From: Scandinavium manionii
GTDB lineage: Bacteria > Pseudomonadota > Gammaproteobacteria > Enterobacterales > Enterobacteriaceae
DNA: 64,000 bases
Direction: 5' to 3'
Assembly (NCBI RefSeq): GCF_024764775.1
Contig: NZ_JALIGC010000032.1
Coordinates: 1-64,000, forward strand
Part shown: piece by piece, positions 25,335 to 34,024 of the stretch
Layout: each line of letters opens with the position of its first letter
How positions within the stretch are numbered: position 1 is the stretch's first letter
The notes under the pieces: model-generated
Told to the model about the DNA's origin: nothing
The model's input: only the letters and a program-made list of their open reading frames with translations
Databases searched by the model: none
Translations under genes and position numbers: made by a program

Positions 25335-27023
25335 TCAAAACGTTTCCCAGTTATCCCCGCTCGCCAACGCTGGACGTTGTGCGACATAAGTCGCGCCGGA
25401 AGAAGGTTTCGGCTGGCGAACCGAACCGCCCTGCTGCAAACGAAACGCACCCACGGCTTCGGTCAAACGAGCGGCCTGCTCTTCCAGCGATCCTGCCGCC
25501 GCAGACGCTTCTTCCACCAGCGAGGCGTTCTGTTGGGTGACGTTATCCATTTCGGTGATCGCCTGGCTGACCTGCAAAATACCGCGACTCTGTTCGTCAG
25601 ATGCCGCCGCAATTTCCAGCATAATGTCGGTCACGCGCTTCACCGCATCCACGATTTCACTCATGGTGCTGCCCGCCGCAACCACTTCGCCGGACCCACG
25701 CTCGATCAGCGTGACCGATTCACTGATCAGCCCTTCTATCTCTTTCGCCGCCTGCGCGCTGCGGCTCGCCAGAGTTCGCACTTCGCTCGCCACCACGGCA
25801 AATCCACGCCCTTGTTCCCCGGCGCGCGCGGCTTCAACCGCTGCGTTCAGCGCCAGAATATTGGTCTGGAACGCGATGCTGTTAATTACTGCGGTAATTT
25901 CAGAAATTTTCTTCGAGCTGCTGGAGATGTTACCCATCGTCGACACCACCCCCGACACAATCTGCCCACCGCGAGTGGCTTTCCCGGAGGCATCTTCCGC
26001 TAGTTTGGTAGCGTGATGTGCGTTGTCGGCGTTCTGTTTCACCGTGGCGGTCAGCTGTTCCATGCTGGCTGCCGTTTCCTCAATCGCCGCTGCCTGCTGC
26101 TCAGTGCGGGACGAGAGATCGGTATTGCCCGCCGAAATTTCGCTGGTACCGCGGTAAATTTCCTCGGCACCTTGACGTACGGTACCGACCGTTTGCGACA
26201 GCGCGTGCTGCATTTTCTGCAAATCATGGCTCAGCTTGCCGATTTCACTCCGTCCGGAGGCTTCATCCGCCAGAGTTAAATCGCCATCGGCAATCTGCTC
26301 GATACGATGCAACGCGCGGCGAAGCGGGTTGATAACGGTACGGCGCAGCGCAACGAAGGTCAGCAGCGTCAACACCAGCGCCAGGACAAACGCGCCGACC
26401 ATAAAGGCCAGGCCGAGCTGGGTGCGGCTGTGGGCCGATTCAGAGAGATGACGCGCGCGGTCGCTACGGATTTTAATCGCTTTCAACAGCACATCGTTAT
26501 AGGCCGAATCCAGCAGGCGAGCGTGCTCGTTTTCATGATTAATGATCGCTTCAAACATGCCGTTTTTGGCATATTTCAGCATCGGCTTCATGCCGTCGAT
26601 ATAAGCGTTGTAACGCGCATTGATTTCGCCATCCAGTGCTTCGTCCGCAGGGGTTTTTACGTCACGGTTCACGTACTGCTTAAACCCTTCCTGCGACTGT
26701 TTGATCCGCAGTTCAGCCTCGGAAATATTGCGCTTCATATCATCCATTTCGGCAATACGGCTGGCGGCCCCGGCGTGGATCAGGTTGATACGCGCGGTAC
26801 GCAGGTGGTTCGAGCTGTTCGAGAGCCCCATTCGGACTTCTAACTCTTGCGTGACGTCGTTCTGGTCGCGGTCAGCCTGCAACAGGAAATAGCCCGCCAG
26901 GCCCGAGCTTAATGCGAACAGCAGCAGGATGCCGCCCAGAATTGAGGAGAACAGTGGAACGAGACGGATGTGATGTAAAAAACTGACTGTTTGCGACTTT
27001 TGCCCTGCGGCTGATTTGTCCAT
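25335..27023 (-). CDS. methyl-accepting chemotaxis protein, Tar/Tsr type
   Basis: Membrane chemoreceptor of 562 residues. It has a short cytoplasmic N terminus, TM1 (about 20-50), a four-helix periplasmic sensing domain (about 50-205), TM2 (about 207-230), a HAMP domain and a long coiled-coil signalling domain with the conserved hairpin tip NILALNAAVEAARAGEQGRGFAVVA. The C terminus ends in NWETF, the pentapeptide that tethers CheR and CheB in Tar and Tsr, so it is a major-type receptor. The ligand is unknown. The gene stands alone with its own sigma-28-like promoter. Confidence 0.95.
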   Translation of the reverse strand: MDKSAAGQKSQTVSFLHHIRLVPLFSSILGGILLLFALSSGLAGYFLLQADRDQNDVTQELEVRMGLSNSSNHLRTARINLIHAGAASRIAEMDDMKRNISEAELRIKQSQEGFKQYVNRDVKTPADEALDGEINARYNAYIDGMKPMLKYAKNGMFEAIINHENEHARLLDSAYNDVLLKAIKIRSDRARHLSESAHSRTQLGLAFMVGAFVLALVLTLLTFVALRRTVINPLRRALHRIEQIADGDLTLADEASGRSEIGKLSHDLQKMQHALSQTVGTVRQGAEEIYRGTSEISAGNTDLSSRTEQQAAAIEETAASMEQLTATVKQNADNAHHATKLAEDASGKATRGGQIVSGVVSTMGNISSSSKKISEITAVINSIAFQTNILALNAAVEAARAGEQGRGFAVVASEVRTLASRSAQAAKEIEGLISESVTLIERGSGEVVAAGSTMSEIVDAVKRVTDIMLEIAAASDEQSRGILQVSQAITEMDNVTQQNASLVEEASAAAGSLEEQAARLTEAVGAFRLQQGGSVRQPKPSSGATYVAQRPALASGDNWETF

Positions 27024-27075
27024 GGCTTATCGACTCTCTTATTGTAAGAGGCGTACCAAAACGCCCGTTAGATTG

Positions 27076-27102
27076 TCATCGGCCTGGCGGGGAGATTGCT
27101 TA
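27076..27102 (-). promoter_or_regulatory. sigma-28 (FliA)-like promoter of the chemoreceptor
   Basis: On the minus strand TAAG, 15 bases, then GCCGATGA; the FliA consensus is TAAA-N15-GCCGATAA. One mismatch in each element and exact spacing. It lies 52 bases before the chemoreceptor start, the normal setting for flagellar class 3 genes. Confidence 0.7.
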
Positions 27103-27151
27103 CAGGTAAAAGCGCTACATCGATCACACTTTGGAGATTACGCGGGGTAAA

Positions 27152-27174
27152 GCCAGCGGAATGGCTCCGCTGGC
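27152..27174 (-). terminator. terminator of frmA
   Basis: GCCAGCGGA with TCCGCTGGC, a perfect nine-base stem with a five-base loop, followed on the minus strand by only three T. Just after the frmA stop. Confidence 0.7.
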
Positions 27175-27181
27175 CTGCGCA

Positions 27182-28300
27182 TCAGTTGTCGCCGAAATGG
27201 ATAACAGTGCGGATTGACTTGCCTTCGTGCATCAGATCAAACGCTTCGTTGATCTGGTCCAGCGGCATACGGTGGGTAATGAACGGGTCGAGGTTAATTT
27301 TACCGACCATCGCATCTTCAACCATGCCCGGCAGTTGGGTGCGCCCTTTCACGCCGCCAAACGCCGAACCGCGCCACACGCGACCGGTCACCAGCTGGAA
27401 CGGACGGGTTTTGATTTCCTGACCTGCACCCGCCACGCCGATAATCACGCTTTCACCCCAACCTTTGTGGCAGCATTCCAGCGCCGCACGCATCACGTTC
27501 ACGTTGCCGATGCACTCGAAGCTGAAATCTACGCCACCGTCGGTCAGTTCGACGATAACGTCCTGCACTGGCTTATCACTGTCATTCGGGTTGATGAAAT
27601 CGGTCGCGCCCATTTCACCGGCTAGTTTGAATTTTTCCGGGTTGGTGTCGACCGCAATGATGCGCCCGGCCTTTGCCTGAACTGCGCCCTGAATGACCGC
27701 CAGACCGATACCGCCGAGGCCAAATACCGCCACGGTGTCACCTTCTTTCACTTTCGCCGTGTTATGCACCGCGCCAATACCGGTGGTCACGCCGCAGCCT
27801 AGCAGACAGACTTTATCCAGTGGTGCCTGCGGGTTAACTTTCGCCAGGGAGATTTCAGCCACTACCGTGTATTCGCTGAAGGTGCTGGTGCCCATGTAGT
27901 GGTAAATCGGCTCGCCGTTATAAGAGAAACGAGTGGTACCGTCTGGCATCAGGCCTTTACCCTGCGTGGCGCGGACCGCCTGACAAAGGTTGGTTTTACC
28001 GGATTTACAGAACTTACACTCGCGACATTCCGCTGTGTACAGCGGGATAACGTGGTCGCCCGCCTTCAGGCTACTTACGCCTTCACCGACTTCAACCACT
28101 ACGCCGCCGCCTTCATGCCCGAGTACCGCCGGGAAGACGCCTTCCGGATCATCACCCGACAGCGTGAACGCATCAGTGTGGCACACGCCGGTATGGGTAA
28201 TTTTGACCAGTACTTCGCCCTTCTTCGGCGGCGCCACGTCAATTTCGACAATTTTTAGCGGCTGGCCTGGACCAAACGCAACTGCAGCACGTGATTTCAT
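27182..28300 (-). CDS. frmA: S-(hydroxymethyl)glutathione dehydrogenase, class III alcohol dehydrogenase
   Basis: Zinc- and NAD-dependent oxidation of the formaldehyde-glutathione adduct to S-formylglutathione; also reduces S-nitrosoglutathione. The 372 residues show catalytic zinc ligands in GVCHTDA, GHEGGG and LLGCGVTTG, the structural zinc cluster ECRECKFCKSGKTNLC, and the NAD site VFGLGGIGLA. It lies 23 bases after frmR, as in E. coli. The usual third gene, frmB (S-formylglutathione hydrolase), does not follow. Confidence 0.96.
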   Translation of the reverse strand: MKSRAAVAFGPGQPLKIVEIDVAPPKKGEVLVKITHTGVCHTDAFTLSGDDPEGVFPAVLGHEGGGVVVEVGEGVSSLKAGDHVIPLYTAECRECKFCKSGKTNLCQAVRATQGKGLMPDGTTRFSYNGEPIYHYMGTSTFSEYTVVAEISLAKVNPQAPLDKVCLLGCGVTTGIGAVHNTAKVKEGDTVAVFGLGGIGLAVIQGAVQAKAGRIIAVDTNPEKFKLAGEMGATDFINPNDSDKPVQDVIVELTDGGVDFSFECIGNVNVMRAALECCHKGWGESVIIGVAGAGQEIKTRPFQLVTGRVWRGSAFGGVKGRTQLPGMVEDAMVGKINLDPFITHRMPLDQINEAFDLMHEGKSIRTVIHFGDN

Positions 28301-28323
28301 TCCGTCTCTTACCTTGTTGTCAG

Positions 28324-28599
28324 TTATTTTAAATACGATCGTAGCAGATGACCAACTTCCGCCATGCGAGCCGCGCGCTGATCGACGGTGGTTTCGCCCG
28401 TCACCAGCTCGTCTTTAAGATGCATTTCGATCATTTCGCCCATCAGGCCGTTGGCGGCCCCGCGCACGGCAGCAATCTGTTGCAGGATGCTCAGGCACGG
28501 CTCGCCGGACTCCAGCGCCCGCTCAAGTGCATCGACCTGACCACGAATACGACGCACGCGCGTCAAAGCGCGCTTTTTATCTTCAGGTGAATGCGGCAT
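28324..28599 (-). CDS. frmR: formaldehyde-sensing repressor FrmR
   Basis: CsoR/RcnR-family all-helical repressor that releases DNA when formaldehyde links its N-terminal proline and C35. The 91 residues keep Pro2 (MPHSPED), C35 (GEPCLSI) and H60 (EMHLKD). It heads the frmRA operon, and a palindrome upstream at 28613 is a likely operator. Confidence 0.93.
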   Translation of the reverse strand: MPHSPEDKKRALTRVRRIRGQVDALERALESGEPCLSILQQIAAVRGAANGLMGEMIEMHLKDELVTGETTVDQRAARMAEVGHLLRSYLK

Positions 28600-28612
28600 A
28601 GGCCCCCCTAAA

Positions 28613-28632
28613 TACTATAGAGGAGTATAGTA
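28613..28632. promoter_or_regulatory. probable FrmR operator
   Basis: TACTATA-GAGGAG-TATAGTA: perfect seven-base arms with a six-base GC-containing centre, 14 bases before frmR. The form (AT arms, G-rich centre) agrees with CsoR/FrmR-type operators. A CCCCCC run lies between it and the start. Confidence 0.6.
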
Positions 28633-28917
28633 GCTTTTTTAGCATTTGCCTGTATACATTAACTTTTTCATGCTTATCAGTCGGTTGACAAAAACAGGCA
28701 AAAGACACTATCAGACATAACCAGGCCTTTTATCGCCCCAAAATTGCCCCTGAAAGCGATTTTGGCCGCAATACTTCCTGATAAATACAGATGAAATTGA
28801 GTCTGCGATAGGTCATTTATGACGAAGAGCCCACTCCCTGACGGCTTGCTATCAGGCCTGCACGGTTATCGTGATAGCGTCAAAGAGTGGATTGGGTGAA
28901 ATATGCTTTTTCCGACC
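28633..28917. other. intergenic region without a recognisable gene
   Basis: About 285 AT-rich bases between frmR and the hypothetical gene at 28918. A 26-codon frame starting at 28819 is too short to trust. TTGACA at 28684 resembles a -35 element. Nothing else stands out. Confidence 0.4.
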
Positions 28918-29139
28918 TTAAACAAGCGAAGATTTAAAACCCCAGTAGGACTTCATAATATCGCGCAGCGTCAACTCTGAGACCATCAGAGAGGACGCTC
29001 CGAATTCTGGAAAAAGGATGAATACACTGTTCTCTTCAAACTTCACAATCCGCCACCAATGCCCGAGGTAATACATCCAGTTCATACACTCACCAAATTC
29101 AATCTTCTTATCATTTATTTTTGGATTTTTGGGCATCAC
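28918..29139 (-). CDS. hypothetical protein, 73 residues
   Basis: I do not recognise this protein. It is rich in aromatic residues (MNWMYYLGHWWRIVKF) with a charged N terminus and no clear signal peptide. The start could be the GTG at 29139 or the ATG at 29136; an AGGAGG lies 13-16 bases upstream, rather far. It sits in an AT-rich, non-conserved stretch, so it may be a recent acquisition or not a gene. Confidence 0.4.
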   Translation of the reverse strand: MMPKNPKINDKKIEFGECMNWMYYLGHWWRIVKFEENSVFILFPEFGASSLMVSELTLRDIMKSYWGFKSSLV

Positions 29140-29315
29140 TCGTCTACAAGTATCCTCCTAAAGTGCAAGGTTATTGGTGGTATTATGAAGTGACTCAAGA
29201 AAAAAGCGCTTCATTGAATGCCAGCTACCGACGCGATTTATCAACCGCGGACTCCCGTTCAGCATACACAACCCAATAGCGGCGCGGGAATTGGGTGCCT
29301 GCATCAAAAAATTCA

Positions 29316-29340
29316 TAAAAAAGGCTCGCCAAAGCGAGCC
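29316..29340 (-). terminator. terminator of the YagU-like gene
   Basis: GGCTCGC-CAAA-GCGAGCC on the plus strand, a perfect seven-base stem; on the minus strand it is followed by a run of T. It lies 44 bases past the stop of the gene at 29384. Confidence 0.88.
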
Positions 29341-29383
29341 CTTATAGAATGATCTCATAACTATTACGGTGATTAACAGCTAA

Positions 29384-29908
29384 TCACTGAAACTCGGGGT
29401 CTGGTTTTTTCGTTATTCGATTACGGATGTCACGTCGAACAATCTCAATTGCCCACATCCAAAGGATATGCCCGAGCGTCTCCGAGAGAAGCTCATCAAA
29501 AGGCAATTGCCATAATGGCGGAGCCCAATGAAATATTGGCAACATAACACCATGAAACCCAATGGTAACGAGTATGGCAAAAGCAGCGCCCTGCCATAAT
29601 TTAATTGCCGGGAATACTTCTGCAACGAGGCAATAAAACATAGCAAAACCGATAGAGAACATATGATGGATACCTGCCACTCCCCAGTTCACGACGTGAC
29701 CGGAATAGTGATAGATCATTTCATTCACCTGAAATCCAACGTCCTGAAGCATTTCTGCCGGTGGGATAGCTCTGTCTGCAGTACGGGGAGGCATAGGATT
29801 TTCTGTCCCCCACTTTACGAAACTCGATAAGTTTCCACCTAAAAAACCGGCCCATAATGCGACGCCATAGTTTCGCGCTTCAGCTTTGGTTCTCTTTAAA
29901 AAATCCAT
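29384..29908 (-). CDS. YagU-family inner-membrane protein
   Basis: A 174-residue membrane protein resembling E. coli YagU, which is linked to acid resistance. Shared segments include SSFVKWGTENPMPPR near the N terminus, a YSGHVVNW helix, VAEVFPAIKLWQG and the C-terminal WAIEIVRRDIRNRIT..PDPE. Four membrane helices are likely. The ATG at 29908 with AGGGAG fits better than the open frame from 29956. Shorter than E. coli YagU (about 204) through a missing internal loop. Confidence 0.8.
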   Translation of the reverse strand: MDFLKRTKAEARNYGVALWAGFLGGNLSSFVKWGTENPMPPRTADRAIPPAEMLQDVGFQVNEMIYHYSGHVVNWGVAGIHHMFSIGFAMFYCLVAEVFPAIKLWQGAAFAILVTIGFHGVMLPIFHWAPPLWQLPFDELLSETLGHILWMWAIEIVRRDIRNRITKKPDPEFQ

Positions 29909-30043
29909 AACACGCTCCCTGAGGTTAAATTCGCCGCAAAGATGCAACAAAATCACAACCTAAATTTAGCTTTAAATGCTGGATTTTCAAGTCGCGTGCA
30001 AATGGACTGTTTATTTATAAACAATCCGTTAAGTAAAATAATG

Positions 30044-30271
30044 TCAATGTCCCATTCGGCGATATAGCTCCCACTCCTCTACCCGCTCTTTATTAGGCAG
30101 ATTGCAGTAGCCAACTTCGCCATTGCCAGAGTTAACAATACTCAGTTTGCCGCCCTGTTTAATGCAGTAAATAGATGCAGGATTCGAGAGGCCGGGTGCT
30201 GGATTTTGTTCAGAAGTAGATGAACATCCAGCGATAAGCACTACAGATATGGCTAAGATTGCTTTTTTCAT
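30044..30271 (-). CDS. DUF333-domain lipoprotein
   Basis: A 75-residue small lipoprotein. The signal peptide ends in the lipobox LIAGC, then a DUF333 domain with NPASIYCIKQGGKL, two cysteines and YCNLPNKERVEEWELYRR. Such proteins are often mislabelled hemolysins; their function is unknown. The ATG at 30271 with GGGGAAA is preferred to the longer frame from 30400, which overlaps leuE. Confidence 0.85.
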   Translation of the reverse strand: MKKAILAISVVLIAGCSSTSEQNPAPGLSNPASIYCIKQGGKLSIVNSGNGEVGYCNLPNKERVEEWELYRRMGH

Positions 30272-30347
30272 CAGTTTCCCCTTTTGAAGCGGAATGCTAA
30301 CCAACCCACCCGCAAAAAGCAAAAACCTCACAGGAGCGAGGGAAATA

Positions 30348-30986
30348 TTAAGACTGTAATGATGCCAGTCGTGCGGCAAATCCGACGAACACCAGGCCAA
30401 TCAGACTATTGCCGAGCTTCACCAGCTTTTTACGGCTGCCAACGAAACGGGTCACCAGCGAACCGGAGACAATCAGGAAGCTGAGATAGGTGAAGCTGAC
30501 GATTTCCAGCGTGACGCCGAGGATCAGGAATGCCAGACCCGGCGTGGTGGAGTTCACGTCAATGAACTGAACGAAGAATGAGACGTAGAACAGAATCGCT
30601 TTCGGGTTGGTCAGGCTCAGCGTCAGCGCGCGTTTGAAAATAGTGCTGCGCTGGTCAGCGGTGTGCATGTGCTCGCCACCTTTCTGTTTGATAACTGCCC
30701 ACAGCATTTTAAGCCCGAGATATAGCAGATACAGTGCGCCCAGATAACGGACAATGTTAAACAGCACCGGCGTGGTTTTAATCAGCGTGGCGACCCCCGC
30801 CCAGGAGAGGAACATCAGCACCGCATCGCCGATAAACACCGCCAGCGCGGCCAGATAGCCAGTGCGGATACCATATGCGGCCCCGGTTTTGAGCACAAAA
30901 AAGGTATTAGGCCCCGGCACCAGAATGATAAATATCGCGCCGACCAGGTAAGTCCAGTAATTCAGTACGCCAAAATCCGCAAACAC
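30348..30986 (-). CDS. leuE: leucine efflux protein LeuE
   Basis: LysE/RhtB-family exporter of leucine and related amino acids. The 212 residues match E. coli LeuE in length and in the marks MFADFGVLNYWTYLVGAIF, LVPGPNTFFVLK and LTNPKAILFYVSFFVQFID. About six membrane helices. In E. coli K-12 leuE lies elsewhere, so its place beside pntB is a local difference. Confidence 0.9.
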   Translation of the reverse strand: MFADFGVLNYWTYLVGAIFIILVPGPNTFFVLKTGAAYGIRTGYLAALAVFIGDAVLMFLSWAGVATLIKTTPVLFNIVRYLGALYLLYLGLKMLWAVIKQKGGEHMHTADQRSTIFKRALTLSLTNPKAILFYVSFFVQFIDVNSTTPGLAFLILGVTLEIVSFTYLSFLIVSGSLVTRFVGSRKKLVKLGNSLIGLVFVGFAARLASLQS

Positions 30987-31040
30987 GCTGCTCTCCCTTC
31001 ACTGCTGCTGATTCAAAATGTGACGGCCATCATAACAAAA

Positions 31041-31072
31041 AAGCCGCCTTCCTTTTACCGGAAGACGGCTTT
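31041..31072 (-). terminator. terminator of pntAB
   Basis: AAGCCGTCTTCC with GGAAGGCGGCTT on the minus strand, a 12-base stem with one mismatch and a six-base T run after it, 24 bases past the pntB stop. Confidence 0.9.
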
Positions 31073-31095
31073 AAGCACAGATTTATATCAGGTAA

Positions 31096-32484
31096 TTACA
31101 GCGCTTTGAGGATCGCATCCACGCTGGCTTTTGCATCGCCAAACAACATGTGGGTGTTCTCTTTGAAGAACAGCGGGTTTTGCACGCCAGCGTAGCCGGT
31201 ATTCATCGAACGTTTGAAGACAATTACGTTCTGCGCTTTCCACACTTCCAGCACTGGCATTCCGGCAATCGGGCTCTTCGGATCGTCCAGCGCCGCCGGG
31301 TTAACGGTGTCGTTGGCGCCAATGACCAGCACGGTATCGGTGTCGCGGAAATCGTCATTGATTTCGTCCATTTCCAGCACGATGTCATACGGCACTTTCG
31401 CTTCAGCCAGCAGTACGTTCATGTGCCCCGGCAAACGGCCCGCCACAGGGTGAATACCGAAACGCACTTTGATACCGCGCGCGCGCAGTCTTTCAGTGAT
31501 TTCAGCCACCGGATACTGCGCCTGCGCCACCGCCATGCCGTAGCCTGGGGTGATGATGACCGTCTGCGAGTTTTTCAGCATCTCAGCGGTGTCTTCCGCG
31601 CTGATTTCGCGGTGTTCACCCACTTCGTCGTCAGCCCCGGTAGACGAACCGTCGGTGCCGAAGCCGCCTGCAATAACGCTGAAGAACGAACGGTTCATCG
31701 CTTTACACATGATATAAGACAGGATCGCACCAGAAGAACCGACCAACGCACCGGTAACGATCAGCAGATCGTTGCTGAGCATGAAGCCCGCAGCCGCAGC
31801 CGCCCAACCGGAATAGGAGTTCAGCATCGACACCACAACCGGCATGTCAGCCCCACCGATGGACGCCACCAGGTGCCAGCCAAAGGCCAGCGCGATAACG
31901 GTCATGATGAGCAGGGCCAGTACCTGCAGGCCAACGCTTTCGGTACGAACAAATACCACCAGCATCAGGAATGAAACCACCAGCGCGGCCAGGTTCATTT
32001 TATGACGGTTCGGTAGCATCAGCGGCTTGGACGAAATTTTGCCGCGCAGTTTACCGAATGCAACGATGGAACCGGTGAAGGTCACCGCACCAATAAAGAT
32101 GCCAAGGAACACTTCGGTCAGGTGAATATTGACCAGGATCGGCTCAAGGCCCGGTTCGTGGTACAGGTAGCTGTTAAAGCCGACCAGTACCGCAGCCAGG
32201 CCCACAAAGCTGTGCAGCACCGCCACCAGCTCTGGCATTTCAGTCATTTCGACCCGTTTTGCCAGACGAATACCGATCGCCCCGCCGATAATCATCGCGA
32301 CTAAAATCCACGCCACGTTGCCCGTTTCCGGCCCAAAGATGGTGGCAATCAGCGCAATGGCCATCCCGGCGATGCCGTAATAGTTGCCCTGCTGTGACGT
32401 TTCGTGTTTCGAAAGCCCTGCCAGACTAAAAATAAACAGGATCGCGGCAACAATGTATGCAGCTGTAACTAATCCTCCAGACAT
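31096..32484 (-). CDS. pntB: NAD(P) transhydrogenase subunit beta
   Basis: Beta subunit of the proton-driven transhydrogenase that makes NADPH from NADH. The 462 residues begin with about eight to nine membrane helices (to ~260) and end in the NADP(H)-binding domain III, with TPGYGMAVAQAQ, the GANDTVNP loop and KRSMNTGYAGV. Ten bases downstream of pntA. Confidence 0.97.
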   Translation of the reverse strand: MSGGLVTAAYIVAAILFIFSLAGLSKHETSQQGNYYGIAGMAIALIATIFGPETGNVAWILVAMIIGGAIGIRLAKRVEMTEMPELVAVLHSFVGLAAVLVGFNSYLYHEPGLEPILVNIHLTEVFLGIFIGAVTFTGSIVAFGKLRGKISSKPLMLPNRHKMNLAALVVSFLMLVVFVRTESVGLQVLALLIMTVIALAFGWHLVASIGGADMPVVVSMLNSYSGWAAAAAGFMLSNDLLIVTGALVGSSGAILSYIMCKAMNRSFFSVIAGGFGTDGSSTGADDEVGEHREISAEDTAEMLKNSQTVIITPGYGMAVAQAQYPVAEITERLRARGIKVRFGIHPVAGRLPGHMNVLLAEAKVPYDIVLEMDEINDDFRDTDTVLVIGANDTVNPAALDDPKSPIAGMPVLEVWKAQNVIVFKRSMNTGYAGVQNPLFFKENTHMLFGDAKASVDAILKAL

Positions 32485-32494
32485 GTGCTACCCC

Positions 32495-34024
32495 TTACCC
32501 TTTGCGGAACATTTTCAGCATGCGCTGAGTCACGGTGAAACCACCGAAAATATTGATGCTGGCAATCAGCACGGCAATAAAGCTGAGGAAACTGACCCAG
32601 CCACCGTGGCCAATTTGCAGCAACGCACCCACCACGATGATTCCGGAAATGGCGTTCGTGACCGACATCAGCGGCGTGTGCAGCGCATGAGACACGTTCC
32701 ACACAACGTAATAACCGACCACGCAGGAGAGCGCGAACACGGTGAAGTGGCCGAGGAACTCTTTTGGTGCAACGTCTGCGAGCCAGCCAAACAGAATAAT
32801 CGCCAGCGCCATCAGCGCGTATTTGCGCCACGGCGATGCCGGTTTTTCCGGTTCCGCAGGTGCCGCTTCAACTTTTGCTGCCGCTTTCGGCTGAGCAGAA
32901 ACCTGAATCGGTGGCGCAGGCCAGGTGACTTCACCTTCGCGAACCACGGTCACGCCGCGAATAACCACGTCGTCAAAATCAATGTTGATGTTGCCGTCTT
33001 TTTCTTTGCACAGCAGTTTGAGCAAGTTCACCAGGTTGGTGCCGTAAAGCTGTGAGGACTGGGTCGGCAGGCGGCTGGCTAAATCGGTATAGCCAATCAC
33101 CTTCACACCGTTGGCGGTAGTGAACACTTCACCCGGCACGGTATATTCGCAGTTGCCACCGTTTTGTGCCGCCAGATCAACCACCACGCTGCCTGGATTC
33201 ATCGAATCCACCATCTCGCGGGTGATCAGTTTTGGGGCTGGCTTGCCAGGGATCAGTGCGGTGGTGACGATAATATCGACTTCTTTCGCCTGGGCGGCGA
33301 ACAGTTCCATTTCCGCTTTGATAAAGGCTTCGGACATTACTTTGGCATAGCCGTCGCCGCTGCCCGCTTCTTCCTCGAAATCCAGTTCGAGGAATTCCGC
33401 GCCCATACTCTGGACCTGTTCCTTCACTTCCGGACGGGTGTCAAAAGCACGCACGATAGCGCCGAGGCTGTTCGCCGCGCCGATGGCGGCCAGACCCGCA
33501 ACACCCGCACCGATAACCATGACTTTAGCCGGTGGCACTTTACCTGCGGCGGTGATTTGCCCGGTGAAGAAGCGGCCAAACTCGTGGGCGGCTTCAACAA
33601 TCGCGCGGTAACCCGCGATGTTCGCCATCGAACTCAGGGCATCGAGAGACTGCGCGCGTGAAATACGCGGCACGGAATCCATCGCCATCACGTTGACCTG
33701 TCGCTCGGCTAATTTTGCCATCAGCTCCGGGTTTTGTGCCGGCCAAATAAAGCTAATCAGCGTGGTGCCCGGATTAAGCAGCGCGATTTCCGCGTCCGTT
33801 GGGGCATTCACTTTTAGAATAATGTCAGACTGCCAGACGGTTTCTGTGCTGACGACTTCAGCGCCCGCCTCGGTAAAAGCACGATCGTCAAAGCTTGCAA
33901 GCTTACCGGCCCCGCTTTCAACTGCCACTGTAAAACCGAGTTTGAGCAGCTGTTCTACCGTTTTCGGCGTTGCTGCAGCCCGGGTTTCCAGGGCCAGCGT
34001 CTCTTTAGGTACTGCAATACGCAT
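32495..34024 (-). CDS. pntA: NAD(P) transhydrogenase subunit alpha
   Basis: Alpha subunit with the NAD(H)-binding domain I (about 1-380; VIGAGVAGLAAIGAANSLGA and the mobile-loop region TDLASRLPTQSSQLYGTN) and about four C-terminal membrane helices. The 509-residue start at 34024 agrees with E. coli MRI..P; the frame is open five codons further. Operon with pntB. Confidence 0.97.
   Translation of the reverse strand: MRIAVPKETLALETRAAATPKTVEQLLKLGFTVAVESGAGKLASFDDRAFTEAGAEVVSTETVWQSDIILKVNAPTDAEIALLNPGTTLISFIWPAQNPELMAKLAERQVNVMAMDSVPRISRAQSLDALSSMANIAGYRAIVEAAHEFGRFFTGQITAAGKVPPAKVMVIGAGVAGLAAIGAANSLGAIVRAFDTRPEVKEQVQSMGAEFLELDFEEEAGSGDGYAKVMSEAFIKAEMELFAAQAKEVDIIVTTALIPGKPAPKLITREMVDSMNPGSVVVDLAAQNGGNCEYTVPGEVFTTANGVKVIGYTDLASRLPTQSSQLYGTNLVNLLKLLCKEKDGNINIDFDDVVIRGVTVVREGEVTWPAPPIQVSAQPKAAAKVEAAPAEPEKPASPWRKYALMALAIILFGWLADVAPKEFLGHFTVFALSCVVGYYVVWNVSHALHTPLMSVTNAISGIIVVGALLQIGHGGWVSFLSFIAVLIASINIFGGFTVTQRMLKMFRKG

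Noticed and set aside
28819..28899. 26-codon frame after a possible promoter (MTKSPLPDGL...)
   Set aside because: Too short, no ribosome site and no recognised relative; could be a remnant but cannot be supported.
29158..29358. 66-residue minus-strand frame between the hypothetical gene and the YagU-like gene
   Set aside because: It begins beyond and reads straight through the terminator hairpin at 29316-29340 and has no ribosome site in front of its start; probably chance.
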